From: Cytobacillus solani
GTDB lineage: Bacteria; Bacillota; Bacilli; Bacillales; Cytobacillaceae
Assembly (NCBI RefSeq): GCF_001420595.1
Contig: NZ_LJIX01000003.1
Span: forward strand, 1 to 56,443
Length of the DNA stretch: 56,443 nucleotides
Direction of reading: 5' to 3'
Below the pieces are notes generated by a model. It did no database searches. It saw only the letters and a program-made list of their open reading frames with translations, and was not told the origin of the DNA. Below are positions 30,182 to 39,278 of the stretch, piece after piece; position 1 is the first letter of the stretch; each line of letters begins with the position of its first letter. The position numbers and the translations under genes are program-made.

Positions 30182-31783
30182 ATGGGGCCCGAAAAGAATT
30201 CTAGAGATTTATTTAAAGGAGCGCTCATATTAACAATTGCTGCTTTAATTACAAAGATATTAAGTGCGATGTATCGCGTACCATTTCAAAATATTGTTGG
30301 AGATGTTGGATTTTATATTTATCAGCAGGTATATCCATTCTATGGCGTTGCATTAGTATTAGCTACGAATGGGTTTCCGGTTATTATCTCTAAGCTTTAT
30401 GCAGAGCAGGCAGTGAAACAGGGGAAAAATGGAGTACATCGTTTATTTGCCATTGCTGCAGTTGTTTTAATGCTAATTGGTTTTTCTGGCTTTTCGATCC
30501 TTTATTGGGGAGCTGAGCGACTCGCTGCATCAATGGGTGACCCAGGACTTGCCCAATTGCTGCGAATGATTTCATTCGTCTTTCTAATCTTTCCAATTGT
30601 GTCTGTCCTTAGAGGTTATTTTCAAGGAACTGGAAATATGGTTCCGACCGCTATATCTCAAGTTGGAGAACAGTTTGTTCGTGTGCTTACTATTTTGCTC
30701 ACAGCATGGATTCTGACAAAAAAGGAGTATAGCCTATACATAGTTGGAAGCGGGGCCGTTCTTGGTTCAGTAACCGGTGGAATTACAGCTATTCTCCTAT
30801 TGGGTGCTTTTTATTGGACTAGAAGAAAACGAGCATTCCTATCAATTGAGAAAGTGAATTGGAAAGAAAGCAGGAGATTGGCAAATGCACTCTTGTTTCA
30901 AGGCTTTGCTGTTTGTATAAGCAGCATGTTACTTGTTTTTATCCAAATGGCTGATTCATTGAATTTATATTCTATTCTCCTTTCTTCTGGTTTAACTAGT
31001 GAAGGGGCAAAGGAATTAAAGGGGATATATGACCGAGGACAGCCGTTAATACAGCTTGGGACGGTTGTTGCGACTTCTATGTCATTGTCTCTCGTTCCGA
31101 TGATTACGAGTGAAAAGTTGAAAGAACAAATGGAATATATGCATGATAAAATCCGCCTTGCCATTCAAATCGGTCTATTCATTGGAGTGGGTGCTACATT
31201 TGGATTATGGAGTATTATTGAACCTACTAACAGAATGCTGTTTGAAAATAGTAATGGGTCTGAAGTGCTGGCGGTATTATGTTTGCTGATTTTATTTACG
31301 TCCATCATCATTACCACAACCGCTATTCTTCAGGGGTTAGGCAATTTTCTTTTCCCTGCTTTTGCTATTCTATGCGGGTTTGGCGTGAAATATGGTTTGA
31401 ATATGATCCTTGTTCCGTTGTTTGATACAATGGGTGCAGCGTTGGCATCCTGTCTAACATTAGGTATGGTCATGGTTATATTGTTATACAGGCTTCGAAA
31501 GTTACTAAGAACATCTATTTTGAGTATGCGATCTTTCCTAGTAGTAAGTGCAGCTGCACTTGTCATGGTGATCGTTTTAAAGATTTATATATATGTAACG
31601 GGTCTTTTCCCAACCTTTGATCATGATCGTCTGTTTGCAGGACTTCAGTCCGTAAGTGCTGTAATTGTAGGTGCAATCATATATGTTTGGATTGTTTTAA
31701 AAGGGAGGACCTTTAAAGAGGAGGAACTTGCCCTGCTGCCGTTTGGAAGCAAGCTATTGTTTTTCCTGCCAAAAAAGAAATAG
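30182..31783 (+). CDS. yabM: MOP-superfamily polysaccharide flippase-like protein YabM (SpoVB paralogue)
   Basis: 533 residues, integral membrane protein with about 14 hydrophobic segments (for example ALILTIAALITKILSAMYRV, VVLMLIGFSGFSILYWG, VSAVIVGAIIYVWIVL). It belongs to the MATE/MurJ/SpoVB group of lipid-linked glycan flippases; the conserved N-terminal GDVGFYIYQQVYPFYGV and YFQGTGNMVPTA are present. Substrate is unknown. The start is ATG 30182 after GGGAGGAG. It heads a run yabM-yabN-rqcP with 15-17 bp gaps. Inference on function stops at the family level. Confidence 0.9.
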   Translation: MGPEKNSRDLFKGALILTIAALITKILSAMYRVPFQNIVGDVGFYIYQQVYPFYGVALVLATNGFPVIISKLYAEQAVKQGKNGVHRLFAIAAVVLMLIGFSGFSILYWGAERLAASMGDPGLAQLLRMISFVFLIFPIVSVLRGYFQGTGNMVPTAISQVGEQFVRVLTILLTAWILTKKEYSLYIVGSGAVLGSVTGGITAILLLGAFYWTRRKRAFLSIEKVNWKESRRLANALLFQGFAVCISSMLLVFIQMADSLNLYSILLSSGLTSEGAKELKGIYDRGQPLIQLGTVVATSMSLSLVPMITSEKLKEQMEYMHDKIRLAIQIGLFIGVGATFGLWSIIEPTNRMLFENSNGSEVLAVLCLLILFTSIIITTTAILQGLGNFLFPAFAILCGFGVKYGLNMILVPLFDTMGAALASCLTLGMVMVILLYRLRKLLRTSILSMRSFLVVSAAALVMVIVLKIYIYVTGLFPTFDHDRLFAGLQSVSAVIVGAIIYVWIVLKGRTFKEEELALLPFGSKLLFFLPKKK

Positions 31784-31798
31784 GAGTTGAAGATACAA

Positions 31799-33256
31799 AT
31801 GAATAAAATTCGTATACTCGGGCTTGGTGCAGGAGATTTGGACCAGCTTCCACTTGGTGTGTATCGAGCATTAAAGAATGCGGATCCACTTTTTTTGCGG
31901 ACGAAGGAGCATCCGGTAGTGAATGAACTAGAAAAAGAGGGATTGGTGTTCACTTCTTTTGATTCTGTTTATGAAAAGCATGATCAATTTCAAGCAGTAT
32001 ATGAGGAAATTTGTCATTTTCTTCTTGATGAAGCTTTATCAAAGGGAAATATTACTTATGCAATGCCTGGTCATCCGCTTGTGGCCGAACAAACCGTACA
32101 GCTTTTACTCGAAAAAGCACCTGAAAGAGGTGTGGACATAGAAGTTGGCGGTGGACAAAGCTTTCTTGATGCCCTATTTCAAGCGTTAAAAATTGACCCG
32201 ATCGATGGCTTTCAGCTTCTAGATGGCACAAGTCTGAAGAAGGATGAAATGGAAGTGAAACAGCATGTAATTATTGGTCAGGTGTATGATCAATTTGTTG
32301 CTTCAGAAGTAAAGCTTACACTTATGGATATCCTCCCGTATGACTATGATATATATATTGTGACAGCAGCAGGGAGCCAATCCGAACGGATTCAAAAGGT
32401 TCCATTATACGAACTTGATCGGGAAGTCGAGTTAAATAATTTAACTTCTGTTTATGTCCCGCCAGTCAGTGATGAAGCTATTCTATATAAACGGTTTACA
32501 AAGCTCCGTCACATTATTGCTGAATTGCGTGGGCCTAATGGGTGTCCATGGGATAAAAAGCAAACACATGAATCTTTAAAGAAGTATTTAATCGAAGAGG
32601 CATATGAACTCATTGAGGCGATAAATGAAGACGATATCGATCATTTGATAGAAGAGCTTGGTGATGTCCTTCTTCAAGTCCTCCTGCATGCCCAAATTGG
32701 TGAGGATGATGGGTTTTTCTCAATAGATGACGTCATTGAAGGGTTATCTCAAAAAATGGTTCGCCGTCATCCGCATGTATTTGGCCATACAACAGCAGAA
32801 ACCGAAGAAGATGTATTGAAGAATTGGCAGGCTATAAAAAAAGAAGAAAAGGGAATAGCAGAAGAATCTCTCCTTGATCAAGTAGAAAAGTCTCTTCCTA
32901 ATTTAATGGCGGCTGCGGAAATCCAAAAGAAAGCAGCAAAAGTTGGTTTCGACTGGAAGGAAGTAGGACCAGCCTGGGAGAAAGTAAAAGAGGAGATTCG
33001 TGAATTTGAATTAGAAGCAGAGAATAACAGTGATAAAATGCCAAATGAATTCGGCGACATTCTCTTTGCTTTTGTCAATATTGCCAGGTTTTATAACATT
33101 AATCCGGAAGAAGCATTATACCAGACCAATCAAAAATTCAAACGCCGATTTTCATATGTAGAAAAACGGGTAAAGGAAAGCGGAAAGCCATTTGAAGCTT
33201 TTCCATTAGAACAGCTTGATCAATTTTGGGATGAAGCGAAAGAAAAAGGTTTGTAA
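31799..33256 (+). CDS. yabN: YabN, SAM methylase-like / MazG nucleotide pyrophosphohydrolase fusion
   Basis: 485 residues. The N-terminal half (about 1-220) has the tetrapyrrole-methylase fold, starting [18 protein letters not shown] and including [14 protein letters not shown]. The C-terminal half carries tandem MazG domains, the first being complete: [20 protein letters not shown] with EE...ELIE and [13 protein letters not shown] metal-binding motifs. MazG proteins hydrolyse NTPs to NMPs and PPi, cleaning damaged or excess nucleotides. ATG 31799 is chosen, although GGAG lies 12 nt upstream; TTG 31787 is adjacent to the GGAG and unlikely. Confidence 0.92.
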   Translation: MNKIRILGLGAGDLDQLPLGVYRALKNADPLFLRTKEHPVVNELEKEGLVFTSFDSVYEKHDQFQAVYEEICHFLLDEALSKGNITYAMPGHPLVAEQTVQLLLEKAPERGVDIEVGGGQSFLDALFQALKIDPIDGFQLLDGTSLKKDEMEVKQHVIIGQVYDQFVASEVKLTLMDILPYDYDIYIVTAAGSQSERIQKVPLYELDREVELNNLTSVYVPPVSDEAILYKRFTKLRHIIAELRGPNGCPWDKKQTHESLKKYLIEEAYELIEAINEDDIDHLIEELGDVLLQVLLHAQIGEDDGFFSIDDVIEGLSQKMVRRHPHVFGHTTAETEEDVLKNWQAIKKEEKGIAEESLLDQVEKSLPNLMAAAEIQKKAAKVGFDWKEVGPAWEKVKEEIREFELEAENNSDKMPNEFGDILFAFVNIARFYNINPEEALYQTNQKFKRRFSYVEKRVKESGKPFEAFPLEQLDQFWDEAKEKGL

Positions 33257-33273
33257 ATAAAGGAGCGTTTGGC

Positions 33274-33540
33274 ATGAGATTAGATAAATTTTTAAAAGTG
33301 TCACGGTTAATTAAAAGAAGAACGTTAGCGAAAGAGGTGTCTGATCAAGGGCGTATTTCAGTTAATGGACAACAAGCAAAAGCGAGTACAACCGTAAAGG
33401 TTGGAGATGAATTAGTTGTTCGCTTTGGCCAAAAATTAGTGACTGTCAAAATCGACCGTTTACAGGAAACAACAAGAAAAGAAGACGCTGCAGAAATGTA
33501 TACAATTATAAAAGAAGAGAAAGTAGAATCGGAAGGCTAA
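33274..33540 (+). CDS. rqcP: RqcP (YabO), S4-domain ribosome quality-control factor
   Basis: 88 residues, one S4 RNA-binding domain ([16 protein letters not shown]..., residues 1-60; key run [13 protein letters not shown]) with a charged tail. RqcP binds stalled 50S-peptidyl-tRNA complexes and works with RqcH to add alanine tails. AAAGGAG precedes ATG 33274. It lies directly after yabN. A short repeat remnant follows its stop. Confidence 0.93.
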   Translation: MRLDKFLKVSRLIKRRTLAKEVSDQGRISVNGQQAKASTTVKVGDELVVRFGQKLVTVKIDRLQETTRKEDAAEMYTIIKEEKVESEG

Positions 33541-33563
33541 ACAGTCGCCTCCGCATTTCGTTG
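33541..33563 (+). repeat. Remnant of a family B repeat tail
   Basis: CAGTCGCCTCCGCATTTCGTTG resembles the tail of copy B2 (CAAGGCACCTCCGCATTTCTG). No head or stem partner remains in the 94-bp rqcP-yabP gap, where I also see no clear sigma-E promoter. Confidence 0.5.
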
Positions 33564-33634
33564 TTCTATTTCATTCCATTCGTTCATAAACATGTACAAA
33601 AAGCTTGTACTTAGTGAATGTGAGGGATGAATGA

Positions 33635-33940
33635 ATGAGTCAATATTATGAGACAAATTCAACAACGAAAACAAATGTCCAGGAACATGATGTCATCATG
33701 CGAGGCAGAAGGCTGTTAGATATTACTGGAGTTAAGCAGGTTGAGAGCTTTGATAATGAAGAGTTTCTGTTAGATACAGTTATGGGTTTTCTAGCGATAA
33801 AGGGTCAGAATCTGCAAATGAAGAATTTAGATGTAGATAAGGGTGTTGTCTCGATTAAGGGGAAAATCTTTGATCTCGTCTATCTGGATGATCAGCATGG
33901 AGATAAGGCTAAAGGATTCTTTAGCAAGTTATTCCGATGA
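33635..33940 (+). CDS. yabP: Sporulation protein YabP
   Basis: 101 residues, close to B. subtilis YabP (100 aa). The block DITGVKQVESFDNEEFLLDT and the C-terminus KAKGFFSKLF are conserved. YabP is a mother-cell sporulation protein; with YabQ it is needed for spore formation, probably at the cortex stage. GAGGG lies upstream of ATG 33635. The stop overlaps yabQ by 4 bp (ATGA). Mechanism is unknown. Confidence 0.93.
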   Translation: MSQYYETNSTTKTNVQEHDVIMRGRRLLDITGVKQVESFDNEEFLLDTVMGFLAIKGQNLQMKNLDVDKGVVSIKGKIFDLVYLDDQHGDKAKGFFSKLFR

Positions 33941-34569
33941 CATTAACTACCCAATTTATCACCATGCTAGCTATGGTTGGCATGGGTTGTGTCTTTGGCG
34001 CCGCCCTTGATACATACAATCGTTTTTTAAAGCGGACAGAGCGAAACCGTCTAATCGTCTTTATAAACGATATCCTCTTTTGGATTGTACAAGGGTTGGC
34101 GATTTTTTACATTTTGTTTTTAGCCAATAAGGGTGAACTAAGAGGGTATATATTTCTTGCCCTTTTATGCGGATTTGCAGCCTACCAGAGTTTATTTAAG
34201 GGAATCTACCTTCGTTTGCTAGAAATTCTTATAACAATGGTCATCAATTTTTACCGCTTTTTGTTGAAATTATTTCATTTTGTTATTTATAAACCGATTC
34301 GTGCATTAATTGTTGCGATTATTTCTTTATTCATTTTATTAGGAAAGGGTCTTTTTTCACTGTTAAAAGCAGTATTAAAACTAGTATTATTAATATTGAA
34401 ACTCATTTTACTGCCTGTAAAGTGGATTTTTTTGCTAATTTGGAAACTTTTGCCGAAACATATTAAAAAAACAGTCGATAAGATTTATAATAGAATGGCA
34501 GGAATTATTAAACAAATAAAGAATTACTTCCTTAGATGGATATCTAGGTGGAATAAAAATAAAAAGTAA
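33937..34569 (+). CDS. yabQ: Spore cortex biosynthesis protein YabQ
   Basis: 210 residues, membrane protein. Hydrophobic segments are visible at about 4-24, 44-62, 69-86 and again between 95 and 175 (LIVAIISLFILLGKGLFSLL, then LVLLILKLILLPVKWIFLLI). The C-terminus is basic. B. subtilis YabQ sits in the outer forespore membrane and is required for cortex. There is no strong ribosome site of its own; initiation is probably coupled to yabP through the ATGA overlap. divIC follows 13 bp later. Confidence 0.92.
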   Translation: MTLTTQFITMLAMVGMGCVFGAALDTYNRFLKRTERNRLIVFINDILFWIVQGLAIFYILFLANKGELRGYIFLALLCGFAAYQSLFKGIYLRLLEILITMVINFYRFLLKLFHFVIYKPIRALIVAIISLFILLGKGLFSLLKAVLKLVLLILKLILLPVKWIFLLIWKLLPKHIKKTVDKIYNRMAGIIKQIKNYFLRWISRWNKNKK

Positions 34570-34582
34570 GGGAGGGTGCGAA

Positions 34583-34990
34583 GTGGGTGCCATCAAGAAA
34601 AGAAATGTAGCAAAAATACAGACAAGCTATGCAAAACAGCAAGAAGTAGCCGAGATTAGTGGGAATATAAAAAGAAAACGTCTATTTAGAAGATTAACCG
34701 TATTTTTTATAGGAGCAGCTGTCCTTTCTGTTTTCATGATCTCCACACTCGTTTCGCAATCCTCTGTTCTTGATGAAAAAAGGGCAGAAAAAAAGAAGCT
34801 TGATCAGGAGTTAGCCTTACTAAAGAAACAAGAAGTGATGTTAGAAGAAGAAATTGTGAAGTTAAATGATGATGAATACATCTCAAAGCTTGCGAGGAAG
34901 GATTATTTCCTTTCTGAAAATGGGGAAGTCATTTTTAATATCCCTGAGAATAAGGAAAAAAATGACAAAAAGGGAAAATCAACTAATTAG
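34583..34990 (+). CDS. divIC: Cell-division protein DivIC
   Basis: 135 residues, bitopic FtsB-like divisome protein. A basic cytoplasmic N-terminus (1-34) precedes one membrane span (FFIGAAVLSVFMISTLV, about 40-58), then an extracytoplasmic coiled coil (LDQELALLKKQEVMLEEEIV) and the conserved DDEYISKLARKDYFLSENGE. It forms a complex with DivIB and FtsL at the septum. The start is GTG 34583 after GGGAGGGTG. It is a little longer than B. subtilis (125 aa) through a lysine-rich tail. It lies at the end of the yabP-yabQ run but has essential vegetative function, so it must also be read from upstream sigma-A promoters. Confidence 0.95.
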   Translation: MGAIKKRNVAKIQTSYAKQQEVAEISGNIKRKRLFRRLTVFFIGAAVLSVFMISTLVSQSSVLDEKRAEKKKLDQELALLKKQEVMLEEEIVKLNDDEYISKLARKDYFLSENGEVIFNIPENKEKNDKKGKSTN

Positions 34991-34998
34991 ACCTTGTA

Positions 34999-35027
34999 TT
35001 GAACTCTTTTTTCATATTCTGTATAAT
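34999..35027 (+). promoter_or_regulatory. Sigma-A promoter of yabR
   Basis: TTGAAC (34999-35004), 17-bp spacer, TATAAT (35022-35027), directly after divIC. Confidence 0.78.
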
Positions 35028-35077
35028 ATACAGTAAGTTTGATTTTTTTATATAACTCAAGGAGGCAATATCTTTTT

Positions 35078-35536
35078 ATGTCAATCGAAGTGGGCAGCAA
35101 GTTACAGGGTAAGGTAACAGGAATTACAAATTTCGGAGCGTTTGTGGAGTTACCGGAAGGCTCAACAGGTCTGGTACACATTAGTGAAGTTGCAGACAAT
35201 TATGTAAAGGATATTAATGAACATCTTAAGGTCGGTGACCAAGTAGAGGTTAAAGTCATTAATGTCGAAAAGGATGGAAAGATCGGTTTATCCATTAAAA
35301 AAGCTAAAGACCGGCCTGAAAGAACAGAGCGTCCTGAAAGAGGCGACAGAAAAGAGTCAAGGGGACATTCACATTCTCAACGTCCACGTCAAGGCAGATC
35401 AAATGATAATCGTCCTTCCCGAGAAAACTTTGAATCTAAAATGGCTCGTTTCTTAAAGGATAGTGAAGATCGTTTATCATCTTTAAAACGCAATACTGAA
35501 TCAAAACGTGGGGGAAGAGGCGCTAGACGAGGGTAA
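35078..35536 (+). CDS. yabR: S1 RNA-binding domain protein YabR
   Basis: 152 residues. A single S1 domain (1-72: GKVTGITNFGAFVELPEGST, HISEVADNYVKDI, VKVINVEKDGKIGLSI) is followed by a basic, low-complexity linker rich in R, P, E and S, then a conserved end ESKMARFLKDSEDRLSSLKR and an RGGRGARRG tail. The family is related to general stress protein 13 and polynucleotide phosphorylase S1 domains; it binds RNA or ribosomes. The linker makes it about 24 aa longer than the B. subtilis protein I recall (128 aa). The start is ATG 35078 after AAGGAGG. Confidence 0.93.
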   Translation: MSIEVGSKLQGKVTGITNFGAFVELPEGSTGLVHISEVADNYVKDINEHLKVGDQVEVKVINVEKDGKIGLSIKKAKDRPERTERPERGDRKESRGHSHSQRPRQGRSNDNRPSRENFESKMARFLKDSEDRLSSLKRNTESKRGGRGARRG

Positions 35537-35601
35537 CTTGCTGCTTAATTGATATATTATTCTAAATAGCAGGGTTTATCGTTTATGATTCCCATAGATA
35601 A

Positions 35602-35640
35602 AAGACAAGTCTGAAATAGACTTGTCTTTTTTTTTATTTA
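35602..35640 (+). terminator. yabR terminator
   Basis: AAGACAAGTC, loop TGAAATA, GACTTGTCTT, then a long T run. Confidence 0.9.
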
Positions 35641-35895
35641 AAGGGTGCCTTTTTCTAACGGTTTCTCAATAAGCTAATAAATTTTTTATAGGATTATGTC
35701 GTATCGAAAACGATCATTTCGTCAATCTTTTTAGCATTAAGGCAAATGAAGCATATATCTCTCCTTTTTTTTCCTTTTGAGCCTTTAAAGATCGAAAAAG
35801 TGGAATAGGATGTGTGATTCATTCGATCATTTTGTTTACTTATTAGATATTTCAGGGAAATAAGTCGAACGAAAAAAGTGGTCTTGTCCACCATT
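35641..35895 (+). other. yabR-spoIIE gap without a gene
   Basis: No credible gene, tRNA or repeat seen. In B. subtilis a tRNA-Met/tRNA-Glu pair lies here as I recall; no cloverleaf or terminal CCA is visible in this window. The right part leads into the spoIIE control region. Confidence 0.5.
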
Positions 35896-35928
35896 TTGAC
35901 AAACTTCTTTCTGTTTCAAACTTATAAT
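35896..35928 (+). promoter_or_regulatory. spoIIE promoter with 21-bp spacer and Spo0A-like sites
   Basis: TTGACA (35896-35901) and TATAAT (35923-35928) are both perfect but 21 bp apart. This is the known arrangement of the Spo0A-activated B. subtilis spoIIE promoter, inactive without the activator. A near-0A box AGTCGAA is at 35863-35869 and TGACAAA overlaps the -35. Confidence 0.82.
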
Positions 35929-35964
35929 GATTTGCAACGATAAAAAGTGGGGAGTGTAGTTAAA

Positions 35965-38451
35965 ATGGCAAATAGTGTAGAAAGGAATGTAGTCCAACCG
36001 CTTGGAGAAGTGAATTTTACTAAACCTAAATGGGAGTTTACAAAAGGATTAAATAAATTTCAGCAGATGTGTGAGACTATCTTTCTAAAAAAAGGCTATC
36101 TTCTTTTATTGATCGGTTTTTTACTTGGAAGAGCGCTGATTTTAGCCCAACTGACACCTTTTAGCCTCCCTTTCTTCGCAGCTGTGTACTTTTTAAGAAA
36201 GGAAAAGGCACCGATTGCTCTTATAGGATTGATCGCAGGAGCTGCAACCCTATCTATTTCTCATGCTGTATCTGCATTTGGAATTAGCTTTTTATTTTTG
36301 CTTGCCTATCGTATCGCAAAAAAATGGCTTACTAATGAGATTAAGGCATTGCCGTTTTTTGTGTTTTTTACAATTACTGCAGGAAAACTATTGGAAGATT
36401 TTATAGTAACGAAGCAGCTTACACTTTTTGATGGAATGATGGCTGGTGTAGAAGCAAGCTTAGGTTTTATTCTTACACTCATTTTTGTTCAGAGTCTCCC
36501 ATTATTGTCTGTTAACAAGCGAAAGCAATCGTTAAAGATAGAGGAGATCGTTTGCCTAATTATTATGTTGGCTACCGTCATGACTGGTACGATTGGCTGG
36601 ACTGTTTATGGGCTTTCCATTGAGCATGTTATGTCAAGATATTTAGTGTTATTATTTGCCTTTGTTGCCGGTGCAACAGTAGGCTCTACGGTAGGCGTTG
36701 TAACAGGATTAATATTTAGTCTTGCCAATATAACAAGTTTCTACCATATGAGTTTGCTAGCTTTTGCGGGTCTGCTTGGTGGTCTATTAAAAGATGGAAG
36801 AAAGATAGGTGTGTCGGCAGGTCTTTTAATAGCTACTCTCTTAATTGGGATGTATGGTGAAGGAGGTGGTGCTCTTTATAAAACTTTATTAGAGACAGCG
36901 GCTGCAATTCTCTTGTTTATTTTTACACCTCAAGCGTTATTAACGAAGCTTGCAAAACATATTCCAGGCACAACTGAACATGCTGCGGAACAACAGCAAT
37001 ATATGCGCAAAATGCGAGATGTTACAGCTCAAAGAGTGGCACAATTCTCAAACGTATTTCAAGCCCTTTCAAAAAGTTTTTCATCCTATGATGAGCCATC
37101 AGAATGGAAAGAGGATGAAGGAGCACGTGAGTTAGATTATTTTCTAAGCAATGTTACCGAAAAAACATGTCAAACATGCTTTAAAAAGGATCATTGCTGG
37201 ACAAGAAACTTTGATACAACATATGACTACATGAAAGAAATTATGAATGAAATGGAAGATAATCATGGCGATTTATCGCCGAAGCTATCACGAGAGTGGG
37301 AAAAGCATTGTACACGTTCGAAGAAGGTAACAGATACAATCCAACAGGAGTTAACCTTTTACCATGCGAATCAAAAACTAAAGAAACAGGTACAGGAAAG
37401 CAGAAGATTGGTAGCTGAACAATTACTAGGTGTATCAGAGGTGATGGGTGATTTTGCAAAGGAAATTCAAAGGGAAAGAGAAAATCATCATAAACAGGAA
37501 GAGCTTATTTTAGAAGCCTTACAAGAGTTTGGTATTCAGATTGAACAAGTGGAGATTTACAGCTTGGAACAGAGAAATGTAGATATTGATATGACTATTC
37601 CTTACTGCAACGGGCATGGAGAATGTGAGAAACTGATTGCGCCGATGCTATCGGATATCCTTGGAGAATCCATTGTTGTCAGTTCAGAGGATTGTTCAAC
37701 CTTTCCTAATGGTTTCTGCCATGTAACTTTCCGTTCTGCTAAAGCCTTTACTGTTGAAAGTGCGGTTGCTCATGCAGCTAAAGACGGGGGATTTCTTTCC
37801 GGTGACAGTTATTCTACGATGGAGCTTGGCTGTGGAAAGTATGCCATTGCTATTAGTGATGGGATGGGGAACGGAGAACGAGCACATGTGGAAAGTAAAG
37901 AGACACTTCAGCTGCTTCAAAAGATCTTGCAATCAGGGATTGAAGAAAAGGTAGCCATTAAGTCGGTAAATTCTGTTTTATCATTGCGCACGACTGATGA
38001 GATTTTCTCAACATTAGATTTAGCGATGATTGACCTCCAAAATGCAGGGGCGGAATTTCTGAAGATTGGGTCGGCACCAAGCTTTATCAGGAGAGGAGAT
38101 AAGATAATAAAAATACAGGCTAGTAACCTACCAATGGGAATTATACAAGAGTTTGAAGTAGAAGTTGTCAGTGAACAGCTAAAAGCAGGGGATTTATTAA
38201 TTATGATGAGTGATGGGATTTTTGAGGGACCGAAGCATGTAGAAAATTTTGATTTATGGATGAAGAGGAAAATTATTGAATTGAAAACAGAGGACCCGCA
38301 GGCGGTAGCCGATTTGATCATGGAAGAGGTTATTCGTTCAAGATCTGGCTTTATTGAGGATGATATGACGGTCATTGTTGCTAAGATCAAGCATAATACA
38401 CCGAAGTGGACTAGCATTCCTGTTCATAAAATAAGAAAAATGGCTAATTAG
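35965..38451 (+). CDS. spoIIE: Stage II sporulation protein E, PP2C phosphatase
   Basis: 828 residues, matching B. subtilis SpoIIE (827). The N-terminal third (about 40-325) has about ten membrane spans that place it at the polar septum. A central FtsZ-interacting region contains a C-rich stretch (CQTCFKKDHCW). The C-terminal PP2C domain (about 595-820) has AISDGMGNGERAH, LSLRTTDEIFSTLDLA, LPMGI, MMSDGIFEG and DDMTVIVAKI metal-binding aspartates. SpoIIE dephosphorylates SpoIIAA to activate sigma-F in the forespore. The start is ATG 35965, with GGGGAG about 10 nt upstream. Control is by Spo0A, as the promoter shows. Confidence 0.97.
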   Translation: MANSVERNVVQPLGEVNFTKPKWEFTKGLNKFQQMCETIFLKKGYLLLLIGFLLGRALILAQLTPFSLPFFAAVYFLRKEKAPIALIGLIAGAATLSISHAVSAFGISFLFLLAYRIAKKWLTNEIKALPFFVFFTITAGKLLEDFIVTKQLTLFDGMMAGVEASLGFILTLIFVQSLPLLSVNKRKQSLKIEEIVCLIIMLATVMTGTIGWTVYGLSIEHVMSRYLVLLFAFVAGATVGSTVGVVTGLIFSLANITSFYHMSLLAFAGLLGGLLKDGRKIGVSAGLLIATLLIGMYGEGGGALYKTLLETAAAILLFIFTPQALLTKLAKHIPGTTEHAAEQQQYMRKMRDVTAQRVAQFSNVFQALSKSFSSYDEPSEWKEDEGARELDYFLSNVTEKTCQTCFKKDHCWTRNFDTTYDYMKEIMNEMEDNHGDLSPKLSREWEKHCTRSKKVTDTIQQELTFYHANQKLKKQVQESRRLVAEQLLGVSEVMGDFAKEIQRERENHHKQEELILEALQEFGIQIEQVEIYSLEQRNVDIDMTIPYCNGHGECEKLIAPMLSDILGESIVVSSEDCSTFPNGFCHVTFRSAKAFTVESAVAHAAKDGGFLSGDSYSTMELGCGKYAIAISDGMGNGERAHVESKETLQLLQKILQSGIEEKVAIKSVNSVLSLRTTDEIFSTLDLAMIDLQNAGAEFLKIGSAPSFIRRGDKIIKIQASNLPMGIIQEFEVEVVSEQLKAGDLLIMMSDGIFEGPKHVENFDLWMKRKIIELKTEDPQAVADLIMEEVIRSRSGFIEDDMTVIVAKIKHNTPKWTSIPVHKIRKMAN

Positions 38452-38540
38452 TTAATTTAACCTAATAGCTAATAATATATGTATATTTCCCTTCTTACCG
38501 GTCGAAAATGAGAACAACGAAGGTATAGGAGGGACGTTTT

Positions 38541-39278
38541 ATGAAAACGGGAACATTGAAGCAGATTTTATTAATTACGGACGGCTGCTCGAATCAAGGA
38601 GAGGACCCAATTGCGATGGCCGCGTTAGCAAAAGAGCAGGGGATTACAGTGAATGTCATCGGTGTGATGGAACATGATGTCATTGATGAAAAGGGAATGA
38701 ATGAAATCGAGGGCATCGCGATGTCAGGCGGAGGCGTCAGTCAGGTTGTTTATGCAAAGCAACTATCACAAACCGTTCAAATGGTTACGAGAAAGGCGAT
38801 GACACAAACCTTGCAGGGAGTTGTCAATCGTGAGCTGCAGCAAATTCTAGGGGGCAGCAAAAAAGTAGAGGATCTCCCGCCGGACCAGAGAGGAGAAGTG
38901 ATGGAGGTTGTTGATGAGCTTGGTGAAACCGTTGAGCTGGAAGTGCTTATACTAGTGGATATGAGTGCGAGTATGAAAGAGAAGCTTCCGACTGTAAAAG
39001 AAGCCTTGCTCGATCTTTCCTTAAGTTTAAATGCCCGTTCAGGTGATAATCATTTTAGCGTATTCGTCTTTCCGGCCAGAAAGAAAGAAGTCGAAAAGGT
39101 TCTGGACTGGACTCCGAATCTTGGTTCGCTCACAAGTATATTTGGGAAATTAACAACTGGCGGAATCACCCCAACGGGCCCTGCCATTCGTGAGGCATTA
39201 ACTTATTTTAAGAAAAAACGATCATTAAGGAGTTTGTTCTCTCGTGATGATGAATCATTCTTTGAAGAATCAGTTTAA
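38541..39278 (+). CDS. yabS: von Willebrand factor A domain protein YabS
   Basis: 245 residues, the B. subtilis length. It contains a split vWA-like fold: QILLITDGCSNQGEDPIAMA near the start and a MIDAS-type DMSAS at 140-144 within LEVLILVDMSASMKEKLP, with TGGITPTGPAIREAL later. It is usually paired with the kinase YabT, with which it overlaps by 35 bp, suggesting a joint function in the forespore. AGGAGGG precedes ATG 38541. Specific role is unknown. Confidence 0.9.
   Translation: MKTGTLKQILLITDGCSNQGEDPIAMAALAKEQGITVNVIGVMEHDVIDEKGMNEIEGIAMSGGGVSQVVYAKQLSQTVQMVTRKAMTQTLQGVVNRELQQILGGSKKVEDLPPDQRGEVMEVVDELGETVELEVLILVDMSASMKEKLPTVKEALLDLSLSLNARSGDNHFSVFVFPARKKEVEKVLDWTPNLGSLTSIFGKLTTGGITPTGPAIREALTYFKKKRSLRSLFSRDDESFFEESV

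Noticed and set aside
33564-33634. Sigma-E promoter for yabP
   Set aside because: CATAAACAT and CATGTACA resemble the -10, but neither pairs with a convincing -35 at correct spacing.
35694-35894. 66-codon minus-strand frame between yabR and spoIIE
   Set aside because: No ribosome site, no family resemblance, and it overlaps the spoIIE control region.
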